In this document: piece after piece, positions 18,214 through 27,372 of the stretch
Layout: every line of letters starts with the position of its first letter
Numbering within the stretch: the first letter of the stretch is position 1
Assembly: GCA_012033205.1 (NCBI GenBank)
Contig: JAAUSO010000006.1
Location: 1 to 64,000, forward strand
DNA: 64,000 nt
Direction of reading: 5' to 3'
Source of the DNA: Richelia sp. SL_2_1
GTDB lineage: Bacteria > Cyanobacteriota > Cyanobacteriia > Cyanobacteriales > Nostocaceae
Position numbers and translations under genes: made by a program
Notes under the pieces: generated by a model
What the model saw: the letters and a program-made list of their open reading frames with translations, nothing else
What the model was told of the DNA's origin: nothing
Databases searched by the model: none

Positions 18214-19542
18214 TTAAGGTTTAGGTAACACCACAGATTTGCGAGAAAGTTGATTCTGCTCCCCAGATGCAAAATAGTTGTTTGATAAAATCGACAGCGC
18301 ACGCGCATAATGAGGATCTTGATTTGTTCCCAACAATTTAGGATCGGAAGCAAGTTGACGTTCCTGCGATGCTGTCAAATCCATTTGTATATCGGGTGTA
18401 ATTCCCTTTTTATTGATATCAGTTCCTTGAGGAGTATAGTAATGAGCAATGGTAATTGCTACACCAGAGCCATCTGCTAGTTGATGGACTGATTGTACTA
18501 ATGCTTTGCCAAAAGTTTTAGAACCTACTACTGTTGCTCGCTTGTTATCTTTTAGTGCGCCTGTAAGAATTTCACTGGCACTAGCTGAATTGCCGTCTAC
18601 TAAGACTACTAGGGGAAGATTTGTCAAAGCCGTACTGTTGGCTTTGGTCAATTCGCTGCCACCTTTACGGTCTTCTGTACGTACAATATCACCTTTATCA
18701 AGCCACATCCGAGCAATCTCAATGCTTGCATTTAACAAACCACCAGGGTTTCCTCGCAAGTCTAGCACGAAGCCATCAACGTTACTCGCGTTCAATTTAC
18801 GTATAGTACGCTGCATTTGCTCTGCTGCATGAGCGCTAAATTCCCGCAAACGAATATAACCAACCTGCCGATTACCTTCTTTTCTAAGGGTATACATCAC
18901 GGTTGGTACTTCAATAGTCGATCGCGTCAACTTCACGTCAAATGGTTTTTGAGTAGGTCTTCCTAAGCGCAAATTGATCGACGTACCCACCTTGCCCCGA
19001 ATTAACTCCGAGGCATCCTCTATTTTCATGTTTTTGGTGGTTTTTCCGTCAATAGCCAAAATCACATCACCTGCTTTGATACCCGCTTCTAATGCCGGAG
19101 AGTTTTCTAAAGCCTCTACAACTGTTAAAAGCTGGGTTTGTTGATTAATTTCCATCCGAATACCAATCCCGGAAACTTCCCCAGAAGTCTGAGAAGTCAG
19201 AGTCTCGTAATCTTGGGGATCCATAAAACGAGTGTATGGATCATTCAATTTTTTCAAAGTTTGGCGAATTGCACTATAAGCTTGCTCGCGAGTAGTATAG
19301 TTATTTTTTAACAAAGTCTTTCTGGTAGCTATCCAGTCTTGGTTGTTAAATGAGCCATCTACATATTCACGATTTACTAATTGCCATACTTGGTCAACAA
19401 TGGCTTTAGGGCTATCCTGTAGAGCAGCTTGAACGGAACGACACCAAACTGGACCAAATACAGACACTGCCGCTGTGGTGGCTATTGCTCCACTCATTAA
19501 AGCCGATTGCAGCGGTGAGTAACGTTTCGCTGATTGTTTCAT
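18214..19542 (-). CDS. Carboxyl-terminal processing protease (S41A)
   Basis: A 442-residue S41 peptidase of the CtpA/B/C family, which trims C-termini of lumenal or periplasmic proteins; in cyanobacteria CtpA matures the photosystem II D1 protein. An N-terminal hydrophobic segment (about 12-40) is a likely export signal. A PDZ domain covers about 118-200 (GIGIRMEI, AGIKAGDVILAIDG). The catalytic dyad is Ser321 in GNSASASEIL and Lys346 in KTFGKALVQ, spaced 25 residues apart as in known enzymes. FVLDLRGNPGGLL is also conserved. Which paralogue (CtpA, B or C) cannot be settled by eye. It appears monocistronic. Confidence 0.92.
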   Translation of the reverse strand: MKQSAKRYSPLQSALMSGAIATTAAVSVFGPVWCRSVQAALQDSPKAIVDQVWQLVNREYVDGSFNNQDWIATRKTLLKNNYTTREQAYSAIRQTLKKLNDPYTRFMDPQDYETLTSQTSGEVSGIGIRMEINQQTQLLTVVEALENSPALEAGIKAGDVILAIDGKTTKNMKIEDASELIRGKVGTSINLRLGRPTQKPFDVKLTRSTIEVPTVMYTLRKEGNRQVGYIRLREFSAHAAEQMQRTIRKLNASNVDGFVLDLRGNPGGLLNASIEIARMWLDKGDIVRTEDRKGGSELTKANSTALTNLPLVVLVDGNSASASEILTGALKDNKRATVVGSKTFGKALVQSVHQLADGSGVAITIAHYYTPQGTDINKKGITPDIQMDLTASQERQLASDPKLLGTNQDPHYARALSILSNNYFASGEQNQLSRKSVVLPKP

Positions 19543-19863
19543 TTATGTTTGCACGAATGATTGTGTTTTTGACAGTTTAGAAATCAGATAATCCTGAAAC
19601 TGATAAGTTTTGCCATGAGGAATCTGACTTTTTGAGGCTTATTCTTGAAGTTTTTCTCAAAACACGCTTATTAGCTCTCAACGCCGGTTTTTTAACTTAG
19701 TCAATTTCCTCCGCAAGCTTAATTCATTCTTATGCCACTTTCATCAGTGTCATACTAGCACTGAATTTTACCTTGTTTAATAGAGACTATCACTTAGCTA
19801 TATAAGTTACATTAACTATGACATTTACCAAAACTACAACAAACTATTTTATTCGGGTTTACT
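19543..19863. other. Divergent gap, nothing recognised
   Basis: A 321-bp AT-rich region between the divergent protease and YdcF-like genes. It must hold both promoters, but I could not assign convincing -35/-10 pairs. Confidence 0.5.
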
Positions 19864-20571
19864 ATGAATCGTAAAGTAAAAAATCACCGATTTTCTCAAA
19901 CTAGAAGACAATTAAAAAAATGGTGGCGTTTTTTACAAAAATTTACGATTATTATTAGCCTGTTAGTTATTATTTGGTTATTTTTTACTAGTATAAGTGT
20001 ATTTTTTGCCTCTGCCAAACCTGTGGATGCTTTTTTCGTTTTGGGTGGTAGCATCAAACGAGAAATATATGTTGCTCAATTAGCAGAAAAATATCCGCAA
20101 ATCCCCATTTTAATTTCTAGCGGTTCTCTCGATCCTTGTATTTGGCTAATCTTTCAACGCCAAGCTGCACCTATGGATAATGTTTGGTTAGAAAAATGTG
20201 CTGACTCCACTTTTGATAACTTTTACTATAGTATTCCAATTTTGCAGAATTGGGGCGTGCATAAGGTGAAGTTAATTACTTCTATGACACATTTACCAAG
20301 AGCTAAATGGATAGCACAAATACTTTTAGGCGCTCACGGAATGTGGGTAGAACCTGACATAATTCAAGAACAAGGTATTCCAGGAAATCGCGAACATTGG
20401 TTGAAAACTAGTTTAGATGTTACTCGTAGCTTAGTTTGGGCGGGATTAAGTCAAGTCATCAAACCCCAATGTTCTCATGTCATACAGTTAAGTAAAGTTA
20501 ATTTACAAGAATGGCAAAGTCGTGGTTTTAAATGTGAACGTCAAGGAAATTTGAAAGTTACAAAATTTTAG
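19864..20571 (+). CDS. YdcF/ElyC-like (DUF218) membrane-anchored protein
   Basis: A 235-residue protein with a basic N-terminus, one transmembrane helix (about 28-51) and a Rossmann-like YdcF-family domain: VDAFFVLGGSIKRE, YPQIPILISSGS, ADSTFDNFYYS and LITSMTHLPRAKWI. Related proteins (SanA, ElyC, YdcF) act in envelope integrity and S-adenosylmethionine or polysaccharide-related functions, but the reaction is unknown. It converges with recJ across a short gap holding TTTTAGA repeats. Confidence 0.82.
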   Translation: MNRKVKNHRFSQTRRQLKKWWRFLQKFTIIISLLVIIWLFFTSISVFFASAKPVDAFFVLGGSIKREIYVAQLAEKYPQIPILISSGSLDPCIWLIFQRQAAPMDNVWLEKCADSTFDNFYYSIPILQNWGVHKVKLITSMTHLPRAKWIAQILLGAHGMWVEPDIIQEQGIPGNREHWLKTSLDVTRSLVWAGLSQVIKPQCSHVIQLSKVNLQEWQSRGFKCERQGNLKVTKF

Positions 20572-20648
20572 ATTTTAGATTTTAGATACATTTGCGAGGC
20601 GAACGTACAAGCTTTAAATTTTGGATTGAGAGTTTGCTGTATTACCCA

Positions 20649-22997
20649 TTACCCATTACCTATTAATTGATAATTAATAATTGATATCGGTACTTTATTA
20701 AAATAATGTTTCTGAAATTCTTCTTCACGTATTGCTGCAATAAATTTTTCGATGGCATCTGTTCTTTTATCAGTAGAATTTGTCTCATCTTCATGACCAA
20801 ATATCAAGTAATTATCTTGCGCTTTGATTGTATATCCTAAAGTTTTTAAAGCTTGAAAACCTAAATGTAAGGTTTGGTTACTTATCGATAGTTTTTCTAA
20901 GATTTTTATGCGGGTAACGGCTTGATTGGTACGACACAAATATTTAGCTATTCCTACAAGTTTAAACCAAATTTCTTCTGGTGGTTGGGGATTATTTTTT
21001 GACCATGCTAATGCTAATGGTTGTTGTTTATGAAAGGAACGTCTTAACCATACCCGTAAGTCATCCCAACGAGTTGGACATTCTTTAATCATCAGGGGAG
21101 AATCGGATAATGATGGATAGTTATTCGGGGACATATTTCGCCAGTCTAAAATAAATGACAAACTGTTATTAACTGGATTAATTGCATTTTTAGTCGGACG
21201 TACTGCTATCAGTCGAATTTCATAACGTTTTTTAAAAGTGTTATAGTCTAGCTCAACTATACAATCGCATTTCTGGGGTGGTAATTCATCTTTATAATGT
21301 CCCCACCAAATGCCAGGAAAAGTATTTGTACTAGATTCATCTCGGATATTAAATTCTGTTTTGATGTACTGAATTTTTTGACCCCGCGAATCTTCTTGAT
21401 TTCGATGCCAAGTATTTTCAAACCAACAGTCTTTTATCAATAATTTTGGTACTGGATTACCCATTCCACAGGGTTCAAGTAATTTTAATTCTAAAAATAA
21501 TTCTTTCCCTAAGTCTGCAACAGTTACGATTAAATCTGCTTCCACTGTTGGTTTTGGTGTTGTACCTCCGCTTATTTGTCGCAACCGCTGGTTAATTGCT
21601 TGTGTAAATAAAGGGATATTTTCTACTGGAATACTCAAACCTGCTGCAAACGGATGTCCTCCGAAACGATGCAGTAAATGTGCTTGATCTTTGACTAATT
21701 GATATAAATCTACTGAGTTAACTGAACGTGCTGAACCTCTTGCTAAGGTAAGGGATGGGGTGAAATTAATATTCTCTTTGTCCTCTTCTACTACTTCTGT
21801 ACTTAATAAAATTGTCGGTCTTCCGGTATCTTGGGCTACTTGCCCTGCTACTAATCCTAAAACACCTACTGCCCATTGAGGGTCTGCAATAACTATAACA
21901 CTGGTAGTTGATAAGTCTATTTGAGAAAGCTTTTGGGCTACTTGATTGCCTACGTCTTTTTGCAAAGATTTACGGCGAGTATTTGCGAGTTCGGTGATTT
22001 CTGCTAGTTCACAAACGCGCTGATGGTCGGGACTAGTTAGTAATTCTACGCAAAAGCTTGCGTCTCCTTGAATACGACTAACAGCATTGATTCGCGGTCC
22101 CAAACCAAAGGAAATATCTGTAGGGCGATCGCCATTTTTCTGGCACAATTCTAACAGTCTGCCTACACCTGGTCTTCTTCTTGCTGCTGGTGGTTTTTTA
22201 AAGTCCTGTTGTAGTTGTCCAATTCCTAATTGCGCTAAGTAACGACAATCTCCGCTCAATTGCACTAAATCAGCGATTAATCCCACTGCTACTAAGTCTA
22301 ATAAATCTTCTAATGGCTGTTGCGGTATTTGTGGGAAGCTGATGTAAAGAGCTTCTACTAGTTTATAAGCTACCGCTACTCCGGAAAGATGAAATAGTTG
22401 ATGGGATTCGGGTAAATTGCGGGGATTAATAATTGCGGTTACGGGTGGACGTTCTGGTAGTAAGGTATGATGGTCTGTAACAATAATATCTATACCTAAG
22501 TTGTTTGCATAGATGATTTCATCGAGATTAGTGCTGCCAGTATCGCAAGTAACTATTAGCTGAAAACCTTGCTGTTTAAGCTTTTCAATTCCGGAAATAT
22601 TCAGCCCGTGAGATTCTGTTAAACGATTAGGTATGTAGTAATTTAACTGTGTATGTTTGGCAAAAAACTGTCCCAAACCATCCCACAACACTGCTGTAGA
22701 AGTAATTCCGTCAGCGTCAAAATCTCCCCAAATTGCCACTTTTTCATGGTTATTTCGGGCTTTTTGCAATCTTTCTACAGCTAAGTGCATTTCTTGTCCA
22801 AATTCAAAGGGACTTGCACTTTGATATGTTTGGGGATTAATATGATTTTCTAGCTGAATTTGATCTCTAATTCCTCGTTGCCATAATAATTGTGCAGCAA
22901 AATTTCCTTTTGAGGTAGATATATGTTTAACTAATTCTAAGAACCATTCGGGTGGTTCTTCGGTTGATTTAAGAATCCATTGTTGTTCGGATATCAT
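20649..22997 (-). CDS. recJ: Single-stranded-DNA-specific exonuclease RecJ
   Basis: A 782-residue 5'-to-3' single-strand DNA exonuclease used in recombination and mismatch or base-excision repair. The DHH phosphoesterase core shows GDFDADGITS (91-100), TCDTGS and the DHHT motif (about 175-178); the DHHA1 domain includes RFGGHPFAAGLSIP. The C-terminal part, after about residue 640, is a cyanobacteria-type extension that is longer than the roughly 575 residues of E. coli RecJ and ends in a winged-helix-like segment. It is followed upstream, across about 300 bp, by two further minus-strand genes, one of them a RecB-like nuclease. Confidence 0.93.
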   Translation of the reverse strand: MISEQQWILKSTEEPPEWFLELVKHISTSKGNFAAQLLWQRGIRDQIQLENHINPQTYQSASPFEFGQEMHLAVERLQKARNNHEKVAIWGDFDADGITSTAVLWDGLGQFFAKHTQLNYYIPNRLTESHGLNISGIEKLKQQGFQLIVTCDTGSTNLDEIIYANNLGIDIIVTDHHTLLPERPPVTAIINPRNLPESHQLFHLSGVAVAYKLVEALYISFPQIPQQPLEDLLDLVAVGLIADLVQLSGDCRYLAQLGIGQLQQDFKKPPAARRRPGVGRLLELCQKNGDRPTDISFGLGPRINAVSRIQGDASFCVELLTSPDHQRVCELAEITELANTRRKSLQKDVGNQVAQKLSQIDLSTTSVIVIADPQWAVGVLGLVAGQVAQDTGRPTILLSTEVVEEDKENINFTPSLTLARGSARSVNSVDLYQLVKDQAHLLHRFGGHPFAAGLSIPVENIPLFTQAINQRLRQISGGTTPKPTVEADLIVTVADLGKELFLELKLLEPCGMGNPVPKLLIKDCWFENTWHRNQEDSRGQKIQYIKTEFNIRDESSTNTFPGIWWGHYKDELPPQKCDCIVELDYNTFKKRYEIRLIAVRPTKNAINPVNNSLSFILDWRNMSPNNYPSLSDSPLMIKECPTRWDDLRVWLRRSFHKQQPLALAWSKNNPQPPEEIWFKLVGIAKYLCRTNQAVTRIKILEKLSISNQTLHLGFQALKTLGYTIKAQDNYLIFGHEDETNSTDKRTDAIEKFIAAIREEEFQKHYFNKVPISIINYQLIGNG

Positions 22998-23040
22998 CAG
23001 ATTTTAGATTTTAGATTTTAGATTTTGGATTATAGGTTTT
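22995..23040. repeat. TTTTAGA heptad tract before recJ
   Basis: About four TTTTAGA heptads start at the ATG of recJ on its 5' side, so they occupy its leader. The remainder of the gap to 23294 is AT-rich with no supported gene. Confidence 0.7.
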
Positions 23041-23294
23041 GTAGTTGGGCTTTAGCCCTTAATCAGTTATCAAATAAGAGCGTGATTATCGCAACAAATA
23101 ACCTTGAGTTATCCATAAAAAGTCAATCCAAGTTATTTATATATTTACAACTCAGTTATATAAATTTTTTCTCCAATCCTACTCTCTCTTACATATTTGA
23201 GCCGAAAAAAAGTAGTTACACCAAGAAATCAATCTAACTTATAAATTCTAACTTCTAACTTAGATTAATCCAAAATCAAAAATCTAAAATTGTT

Positions 23295-23924
23295 TCAGCT
23301 TAATTGATTTTCTTCATCAAATTCTTTCTCTATAGGTTTAATAATCGTTTCACCACCAATTAATTCTTGTTTGCGTGCGCGGATAGAATTAGAACGTCTG
23401 TAACCAGCCCTTTCTGCTTTTTGATGTTCGTATTCTATTAATCTGCCATATTGTTCGTGTTTGCTTAAATTCATCGATAAAAAAATGTGTTGCCGTGTAT
23501 TACCAAAACCTTTACGATGAAAGAACTTAACCGCTGGAACATTAGCTGGATCTGTATCTGCAAGCATAAATCTTGCACCGTCTTCAATCATCCGCGCAAT
23601 CAGATTATCAACTAACTTATCCGCTACCCGACGACGTTGAAATTTGGGATTTACTCCCAACCACAAAATATAACCATAAGTCCAAGATGCTTTACTAATA
23701 ATTGTTCCTAAAATAAATCCTGCTAATTCTTGATCAACTTCAGCAACCAAACAATATTCTGCATCTGTATTGTAAAGTCCAATTACCTCCCATTCATCCC
23801 AGGTTCTATATAAATAAGGATACAAATCACTAGTAAATAATTGTTCACCTAAATGAAATACTGGCGCAATGTCATCAATTTTTAATTCACGAACGTAAAC
23901 TACATTGTTATTTTCTGACTGCAT
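23295..23924 (-). CDS. GNAT-family N-acetyltransferase
   Basis: A 209-residue acetyltransferase. The acetyl-CoA-binding P-loop region reads NPKFQRRRVADKLVDNL (residues about 97-113), and ADTDPANVPAVKFFHRKGF is the typical C-terminal GNAT segment. The target, which could be a protein N-terminus, lysine, antibiotic or polyamine, cannot be inferred. The last 45 residues form a charged extension. It starts 18 bp after the stop of the RecB-like nuclease, so the two are very likely one operon. Confidence 0.88.
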   Translation of the reverse strand: MQSENNNVVYVRELKIDDIAPVFHLGEQLFTSDLYPYLYRTWDEWEVIGLYNTDAEYCLVAEVDQELAGFILGTIISKASWTYGYILWLGVNPKFQRRRVADKLVDNLIARMIEDGARFMLADTDPANVPAVKFFHRKGFGNTRQHIFLSMNLSKHEQYGRLIEYEHQKAERAGYRRSNSIRARKQELIGGETIIKPIEKEFDEENQLS

Positions 23925-23942
23925 AAAATAATTAAGAAGTTA

Positions 23943-24818
23943 TCAACCTTTTATAGGTACTTCTTGAATGTTAGCTAAGTTAACTAAGGTTACATCGACT
24001 CCAGGTAAATTGTGAGACGATGATTTTGTATCAGAACCAACAATCTGTCTTTGACAACGAGAAGCATACTGACAATAATTACACGTTTTGTTACCTTCGG
24101 ATAATTGAGGAAATTGTTCTCCTTGTTGATAAGTTTCCAGCCATTGAGTTAACCGATTTAAATGTTGATTGAGTTTCTTTTTGGTTTGCTGATGCTGGGA
24201 AGAATTATAACTAAATTTAATGCTGTGTGGTTTGCTTGGAGACTGGACAAACCAATAAGTCATGGAAATATTTTCTGGTGGATAATCGCTCGTTTCTGCT
24301 AATACGTACAGATAAAGACGTGTTTGCCAATTGTATTGGAGTTTACGTTTATTTTCCGGTTTGGGATAAGTTTTCCAGTCAAAAATTTCTGCTTGTTCTG
24401 GATTTGCAATCAATAAATCGTAAATAGCCGTCAGTAGATAATTTTCTACTTGCAATGTACGGTAATGTTCGCTTTCGCGAAATATCTCGCTATTTCCATT
24501 ATTAATTAAAATTTCTGGTGCTGCTATCGCAAAAGCTTTTATCCAATTTTGCAGTTGCAAAATATCATGATTATTTTTACGATCATCATCATCAGCTTGC
24601 AAAAATTTATCAATTTCCAAACCCATTTCTTGCTGCTGCATCAGTAAGTGAAAGCGGCTTCCCTGTAACTGTTTTTCTTGATTTTCTGGCTTTATTGGCG
24701 GACGAAGTTGTTCTAAATAAGTATGTTGAAACTCACGGGGACAACGTTCTAATAAGTTAAGTTGTCCTTGAGAAATTCGCAGTAATTGATTTTGTAGCGA
24801 ATTAGTTATGGAAATCAT
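23943..24818 (-). CDS. PD-(D/E)XK nuclease, RecB/Cas4-like, with Fe-S cysteines
   Basis: A 291-residue RecB-type nuclease. Near the N-terminus LLERCPREFQHTYLEQ gives a cysteine (about residue 26); the active-site core is IFDWKTY with upstream acidic residues; QTRLYLYVLAE is the QxxxY motif. Near the C-terminus KTCNYCQYASRC supplies three more cysteines. One N-terminal plus three C-terminal cysteines is the arrangement that binds a 4Fe-4S cluster in AddB and Cas4. No CRISPR array or cas genes are nearby, so a repair role is more likely. It forms a probable operon with the GNAT gene; recJ is close by on the same strand. Confidence 0.88.
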   Translation of the reverse strand: MISITNSLQNQLLRISQGQLNLLERCPREFQHTYLEQLRPPIKPENQEKQLQGSRFHLLMQQQEMGLEIDKFLQADDDDRKNNHDILQLQNWIKAFAIAAPEILINNGNSEIFRESEHYRTLQVENYLLTAIYDLLIANPEQAEIFDWKTYPKPENKRKLQYNWQTRLYLYVLAETSDYPPENISMTYWFVQSPSKPHSIKFSYNSSQHQQTKKKLNQHLNRLTQWLETYQQGEQFPQLSEGNKTCNYCQYASRCQRQIVGSDTKSSSHNLPGVDVTLVNLANIQEVPIKG

Positions 24819-24911
24819 GATTTGTGATGTTTTTAGTTATTTTAATTATAATTAGCTAAATAATCAAAAATATAAATCAAAATACAACCAACCTAAAGCT
24901 GTAATATTTTT

Positions 24912-24960
24912 AGTCCATTTTAATGGACTTCTGCTATCAGACTGGGACTTGCAGTCCCAG
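24912..24960. repeat. Two adjacent perfect hairpins
   Basis: AGTCCATT/AATGGACT (24912-24929, loop TT) and CTGGGACT/AGTCCCAG (24942-24960, loop TGC) are perfect 8-bp stems 12 bp apart. They share the GGACT core and look like one REP-type composite unit. Confidence 0.7.
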
Positions 24961-25075
24961 GCAGGTAAAAAATTACTTTAACCATCGGTTTCTATGATGC
25001 AAAATATGAATTAACGTATATCAATCACAAATTTTTATGCTTAATAATCCCTAAAAATCTACTTATTATATTTGT

Positions 25076-25421
25076 ATTTAATTATATTTAATTATATTTA
25101 ATTTAATGATATTACTCCTATCCCGCTCTAAAATTACCTTTCACCCTTGTTGGTGCAGTTCATCTATTTTTACCTCTTTCCTCTGCCCTCTCTGCGCGGC
25201 AGCTGCTACAACGGAGGGAGCCTCCCTTCGGGTTCGTTAGTTGCTCATGGGGGAAACCCCCAAGACCGCACTAACTCACCGCAACGCACTGCCTTGTCTC
25301 TGCGGTTTTTTTTATTGGTAATCTTCTACCGGGAAGGGAGTAGATTTAATTTAATTATATTTAATTTAATTATATTTAATTATATTTAATCTAATTTAAT
25401 TTAATCTAATTTAATCCAAAA
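25076..25421. repeat. AT heptad-like tracts flanking a GC-rich dispersed repeat
   Basis: TTTAATTATA-type tandem units occupy about 25076-25105 and 25343-25421. Between them, 25185-25312 is strikingly GC-rich, with palindromes such as GGGAGCCTCCC and GGGGGAAACCCCC, and resembles dispersed intergenic repeats of Nostocales. No gene is supported in 24819-25534; the 80-codon frame here is made of repeat sequence. Confidence 0.65.
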
Positions 25422-25534
25422 TAAGCTCACATCACAATTTTTCAATAAATATAAACTAGTCATCAGAAGAATTGATAATTAAGTTTTGCAAATCGATTTA
25501 TGTTATAAATACATGGTATTCTTCTGTTTGTATC

Positions 25535-26329
25535 ATGAAAAATTTAGTTAGTCGTGTTTGTTTTCTTTTAGTTATATTACTTGGAATTCAGTCTTCAAAA
25601 GCAAATACTCTTCAACATGATTTTGAAGAAACTAAATTTAATCAGGGAGATATTTGGAATGCTTTAGAAGCTTGCTGCGAACATTCTTATAAATATTCAA
25701 CTACTACGTTTTATCAAGGAAAACAATCCGCTAAATTTGAATTGCGAAGGGATGACAAAGAGATTCATGACAGTAAGCGTTCCGAACTTGCCACAAGATT
25801 AGAAGAGTCTGGGGGAGATAATTGGTATCGTTTGAGAATGTTTATTCCAGATAATTGGGAAAATGATCCTGATTCATTTGAAATTATCAGTCAATGGCAC
25901 AGCTACCCTGACTTAGATAAAGGAGAAAATTGGCGAAGTCCACCTTTATCAATGGGTATTAAAGGCAATAAAATTAGTATACAAAAACAATGGGATTCTA
26001 AGGAAGTAACTGAAAATAACACTCCCGAAGGTAAGTCGGTTTTATGGGAAGGAAATTTAGATGATTTGAAAGGGAGATGGGTTGAATGGACTTTTCATAT
26101 GAAATGGTCTTATTTACAAGATGGAATCGTAGAAGTTTGGCAAGATAAACAAAAAATTGTTAACAGTAAAGGTGCCAATTCTTATAATGATGAAAGAGGT
26201 GTTTATTTAAAAATTGGTTTATATAAACCAGATTGGAAATACAATCCCCAAAAATCTGTTGTCGATTCTCGAATAATTTATTTTGATGATGTAGAAATTG
26301 GCTACGGCGAGAAAATTTCTGGCTTTTAA
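25535..26329 (+). CDS. Secreted polysaccharide lyase-like protein (heparin lyase I fold)
   Basis: A 264-residue protein with a clear Sec signal peptide: basic MKNLVSR, a hydrophobic core, and likely cleavage after SKA (residues 23-25). The mature part matches the heparin lyase I/PL20-like jelly-roll family: YQGKQSAKFELRRDDKE, RSELATR, EIISQWHSYPD, WTFHMKWS, and a C-terminal IIYFDDVEIGYG. Such enzymes cleave uronic-acid-containing polysaccharides by beta-elimination; the substrate here is unknown and could be the cell's own sheath. The start at 25535 is chosen over an upstream Met because it begins the signal peptide. It is isolated between repeat tracts. Confidence 0.8.
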   Translation: MKNLVSRVCFLLVILLGIQSSKANTLQHDFEETKFNQGDIWNALEACCEHSYKYSTTTFYQGKQSAKFELRRDDKEIHDSKRSELATRLEESGGDNWYRLRMFIPDNWENDPDSFEIISQWHSYPDLDKGENWRSPPLSMGIKGNKISIQKQWDSKEVTENNTPEGKSVLWEGNLDDLKGRWVEWTFHMKWSYLQDGIVEVWQDKQKIVNSKGANSYNDERGVYLKIGLYKPDWKYNPQKSVVDSRIIYFDDVEIGYGEKISGF

Positions 26330-26351
26330 TAACACTTAATAATCACTACTT

Positions 26352-26390
26352 TCAACCTTTAACCTTTAACCTTTGACCTTTAACCTATTC
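26352..26390. repeat. STRR tract, CCTTTAA heptads
   Basis: Five CCTTTAA/CCTTTGA heptads between two convergent genes. The same CTTTGAC heptad appears inside gltS. Confidence 0.8.
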
Positions 26391-26484
26391 CCTGTTTCCA
26401 TAAAAATAAAAAGGTAAAAGGTAAAAGAACGAAGTTTAGTTTAGCTTTGTTCCTTTTCCTTTTTCCTTTATTCGTACCTGATGC

Positions 26485-26691
26485 TTATTTCATATTAGCT
26501 CGTGCATCTCGTACTGCGGCAAAGAAAAACAAAATTGTCAGTGGAATGCTAATTCCCAAGATAATTGCAGTATTTTGCATTCCTAAATCTGGTTGTCCCG
26601 AACTGAGTTCAAATATTGAACCAACTGCTGCGATTGCAGCAATGCAAGAACCAAGTAAAAACAAACCCGCAATCGGAGTTATTGTATTCAT
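26485..26691 (-). CDS. Small two-helix membrane protein
   Basis: A 68-residue protein with two hydrophobic segments (about 5-24 and 41-62) separated by a short polar loop FELSSGQPDLGM and ending in a basic RDARANMK tail. The start at 26691 is supported by AGGGGG about nine bases upstream; a longer frame reading back into the deformylase gene is rejected. It starts 11 bp after the def stop, so it is co-transcribed with it. I do not recognise a named family, though it looks like a conserved cyanobacterial protein. Confidence 0.7.
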   Translation of the reverse strand: MNTITPIAGLFLLGSCIAAIAAVGSIFELSSGQPDLGMQNTAIILGISIPLTILFFFAAVRDARANMK

Positions 26692-26702
26692 AAATTTTCC
26701 CC

Positions 26703-27266
26703 CTATGCTATTGATTTTACAGCTTGATGGGAAAAACCATACTTGGATAGCTCTTCTGTCAAAGCTAAACTGTTTTCTACTCGGTCTACAAATACTACAC
26801 CATTTAGATGATCCATCTCGTGTTGGATACAACGTCCGAGCAAATCCCCAGCTTTCAAGGTTTGGGGACGACCATTTTCATCTTTATAGGTAATTTCTAC
26901 CATTTCAGGACGCTTGACATCCAGATAAACACCCGGAATGCTTAGACATCCTTCTTGTTCTACGCAGATGTTACCGTAGACTTTTTTAATCATTGGGTTA
27001 ATTAAAATTAATGGCGGATTAGCTGCGTTATCTGGTTCAATATCTATAACGATAAGTTGTTTATGAACTGCTACTTGGGGTGCAGCTAAACCAATACCGT
27101 CATTGCTGTACATCGTTTGCAGCATTTCGCGCACCAATCGACGAATTTCGTCATCCACCCTTGATATGCGCTTTGCAGGTTGTCTTAAAACCTTATCCCC
27201 CAAGTAATGAAGTTCCAAGGGCGGATTTTTTAACTTTTTTTTCTCAACAACGATCGCAGAGGACAT
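26703..27266 (-). CDS. def: Peptide deformylase
   Basis: Removes the formyl group from the initiator methionine of new proteins. The 187-residue sequence has all three family motifs: GIGLAAPQV, EGCLSIPG with the metal-binding Cys, and QHEMDHLNG with the two metal-binding His and the catalytic Glu. It is metal-dependent and cytoplasmic. It is followed closely by the small membrane protein gene. Length and motifs are normal for a type 1B-like bacterial enzyme. Confidence 0.96.
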   Translation of the reverse strand: MSSAIVVEKKKLKNPPLELHYLGDKVLRQPAKRISRVDDEIRRLVREMLQTMYSNDGIGLAAPQVAVHKQLIVIDIEPDNAANPPLILINPMIKKVYGNICVEQEGCLSIPGVYLDVKRPEMVEITYKDENGRPQTLKAGDLLGRCIQHEMDHLNGVVFVDRVENSLALTEELSKYGFSHQAVKSIA

Positions 27267-27318
27267 AATTTTCTAACTCACAACTATCAACGTGAAATGA
27301 TTCCGCTTTACTTTATAT

Positions 27319-27372
27319 TAGCAACCAGGTGCATCGGCAGGAGGAGGATTAGGAAACTCCGGTTCAGCTCTC
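27319..27372 (-). CDS. Possible 18-residue ORF or gene remnant before def
   Basis: On the minus strand ATG at 27372 opens MRAEPEFPNPPPADAPGC then a stop, 53 bp before the def start. The frame is open eleven codons further upstream without a start. The proline-rich, Cys-ending product has no recognised family. It may be the end of a decayed gene. Confidence 0.25.

Noticed and set aside
23943-24818. cas4 of a CRISPR system
   Set aside because: Fe-S RecB-type features are shared with AddB-like proteins, and no cas1, cas2 or array is in the window.
25147-25389. 80-codon plus frame
   Set aside because: Built from a GC-rich dispersed repeat and AT heptads.
24900-25534. tRNA or other stable RNA gene
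   Set aside because: No cloverleaf, T-loop GGTTCRA or CCA-type end was found here or elsewhere in the window.
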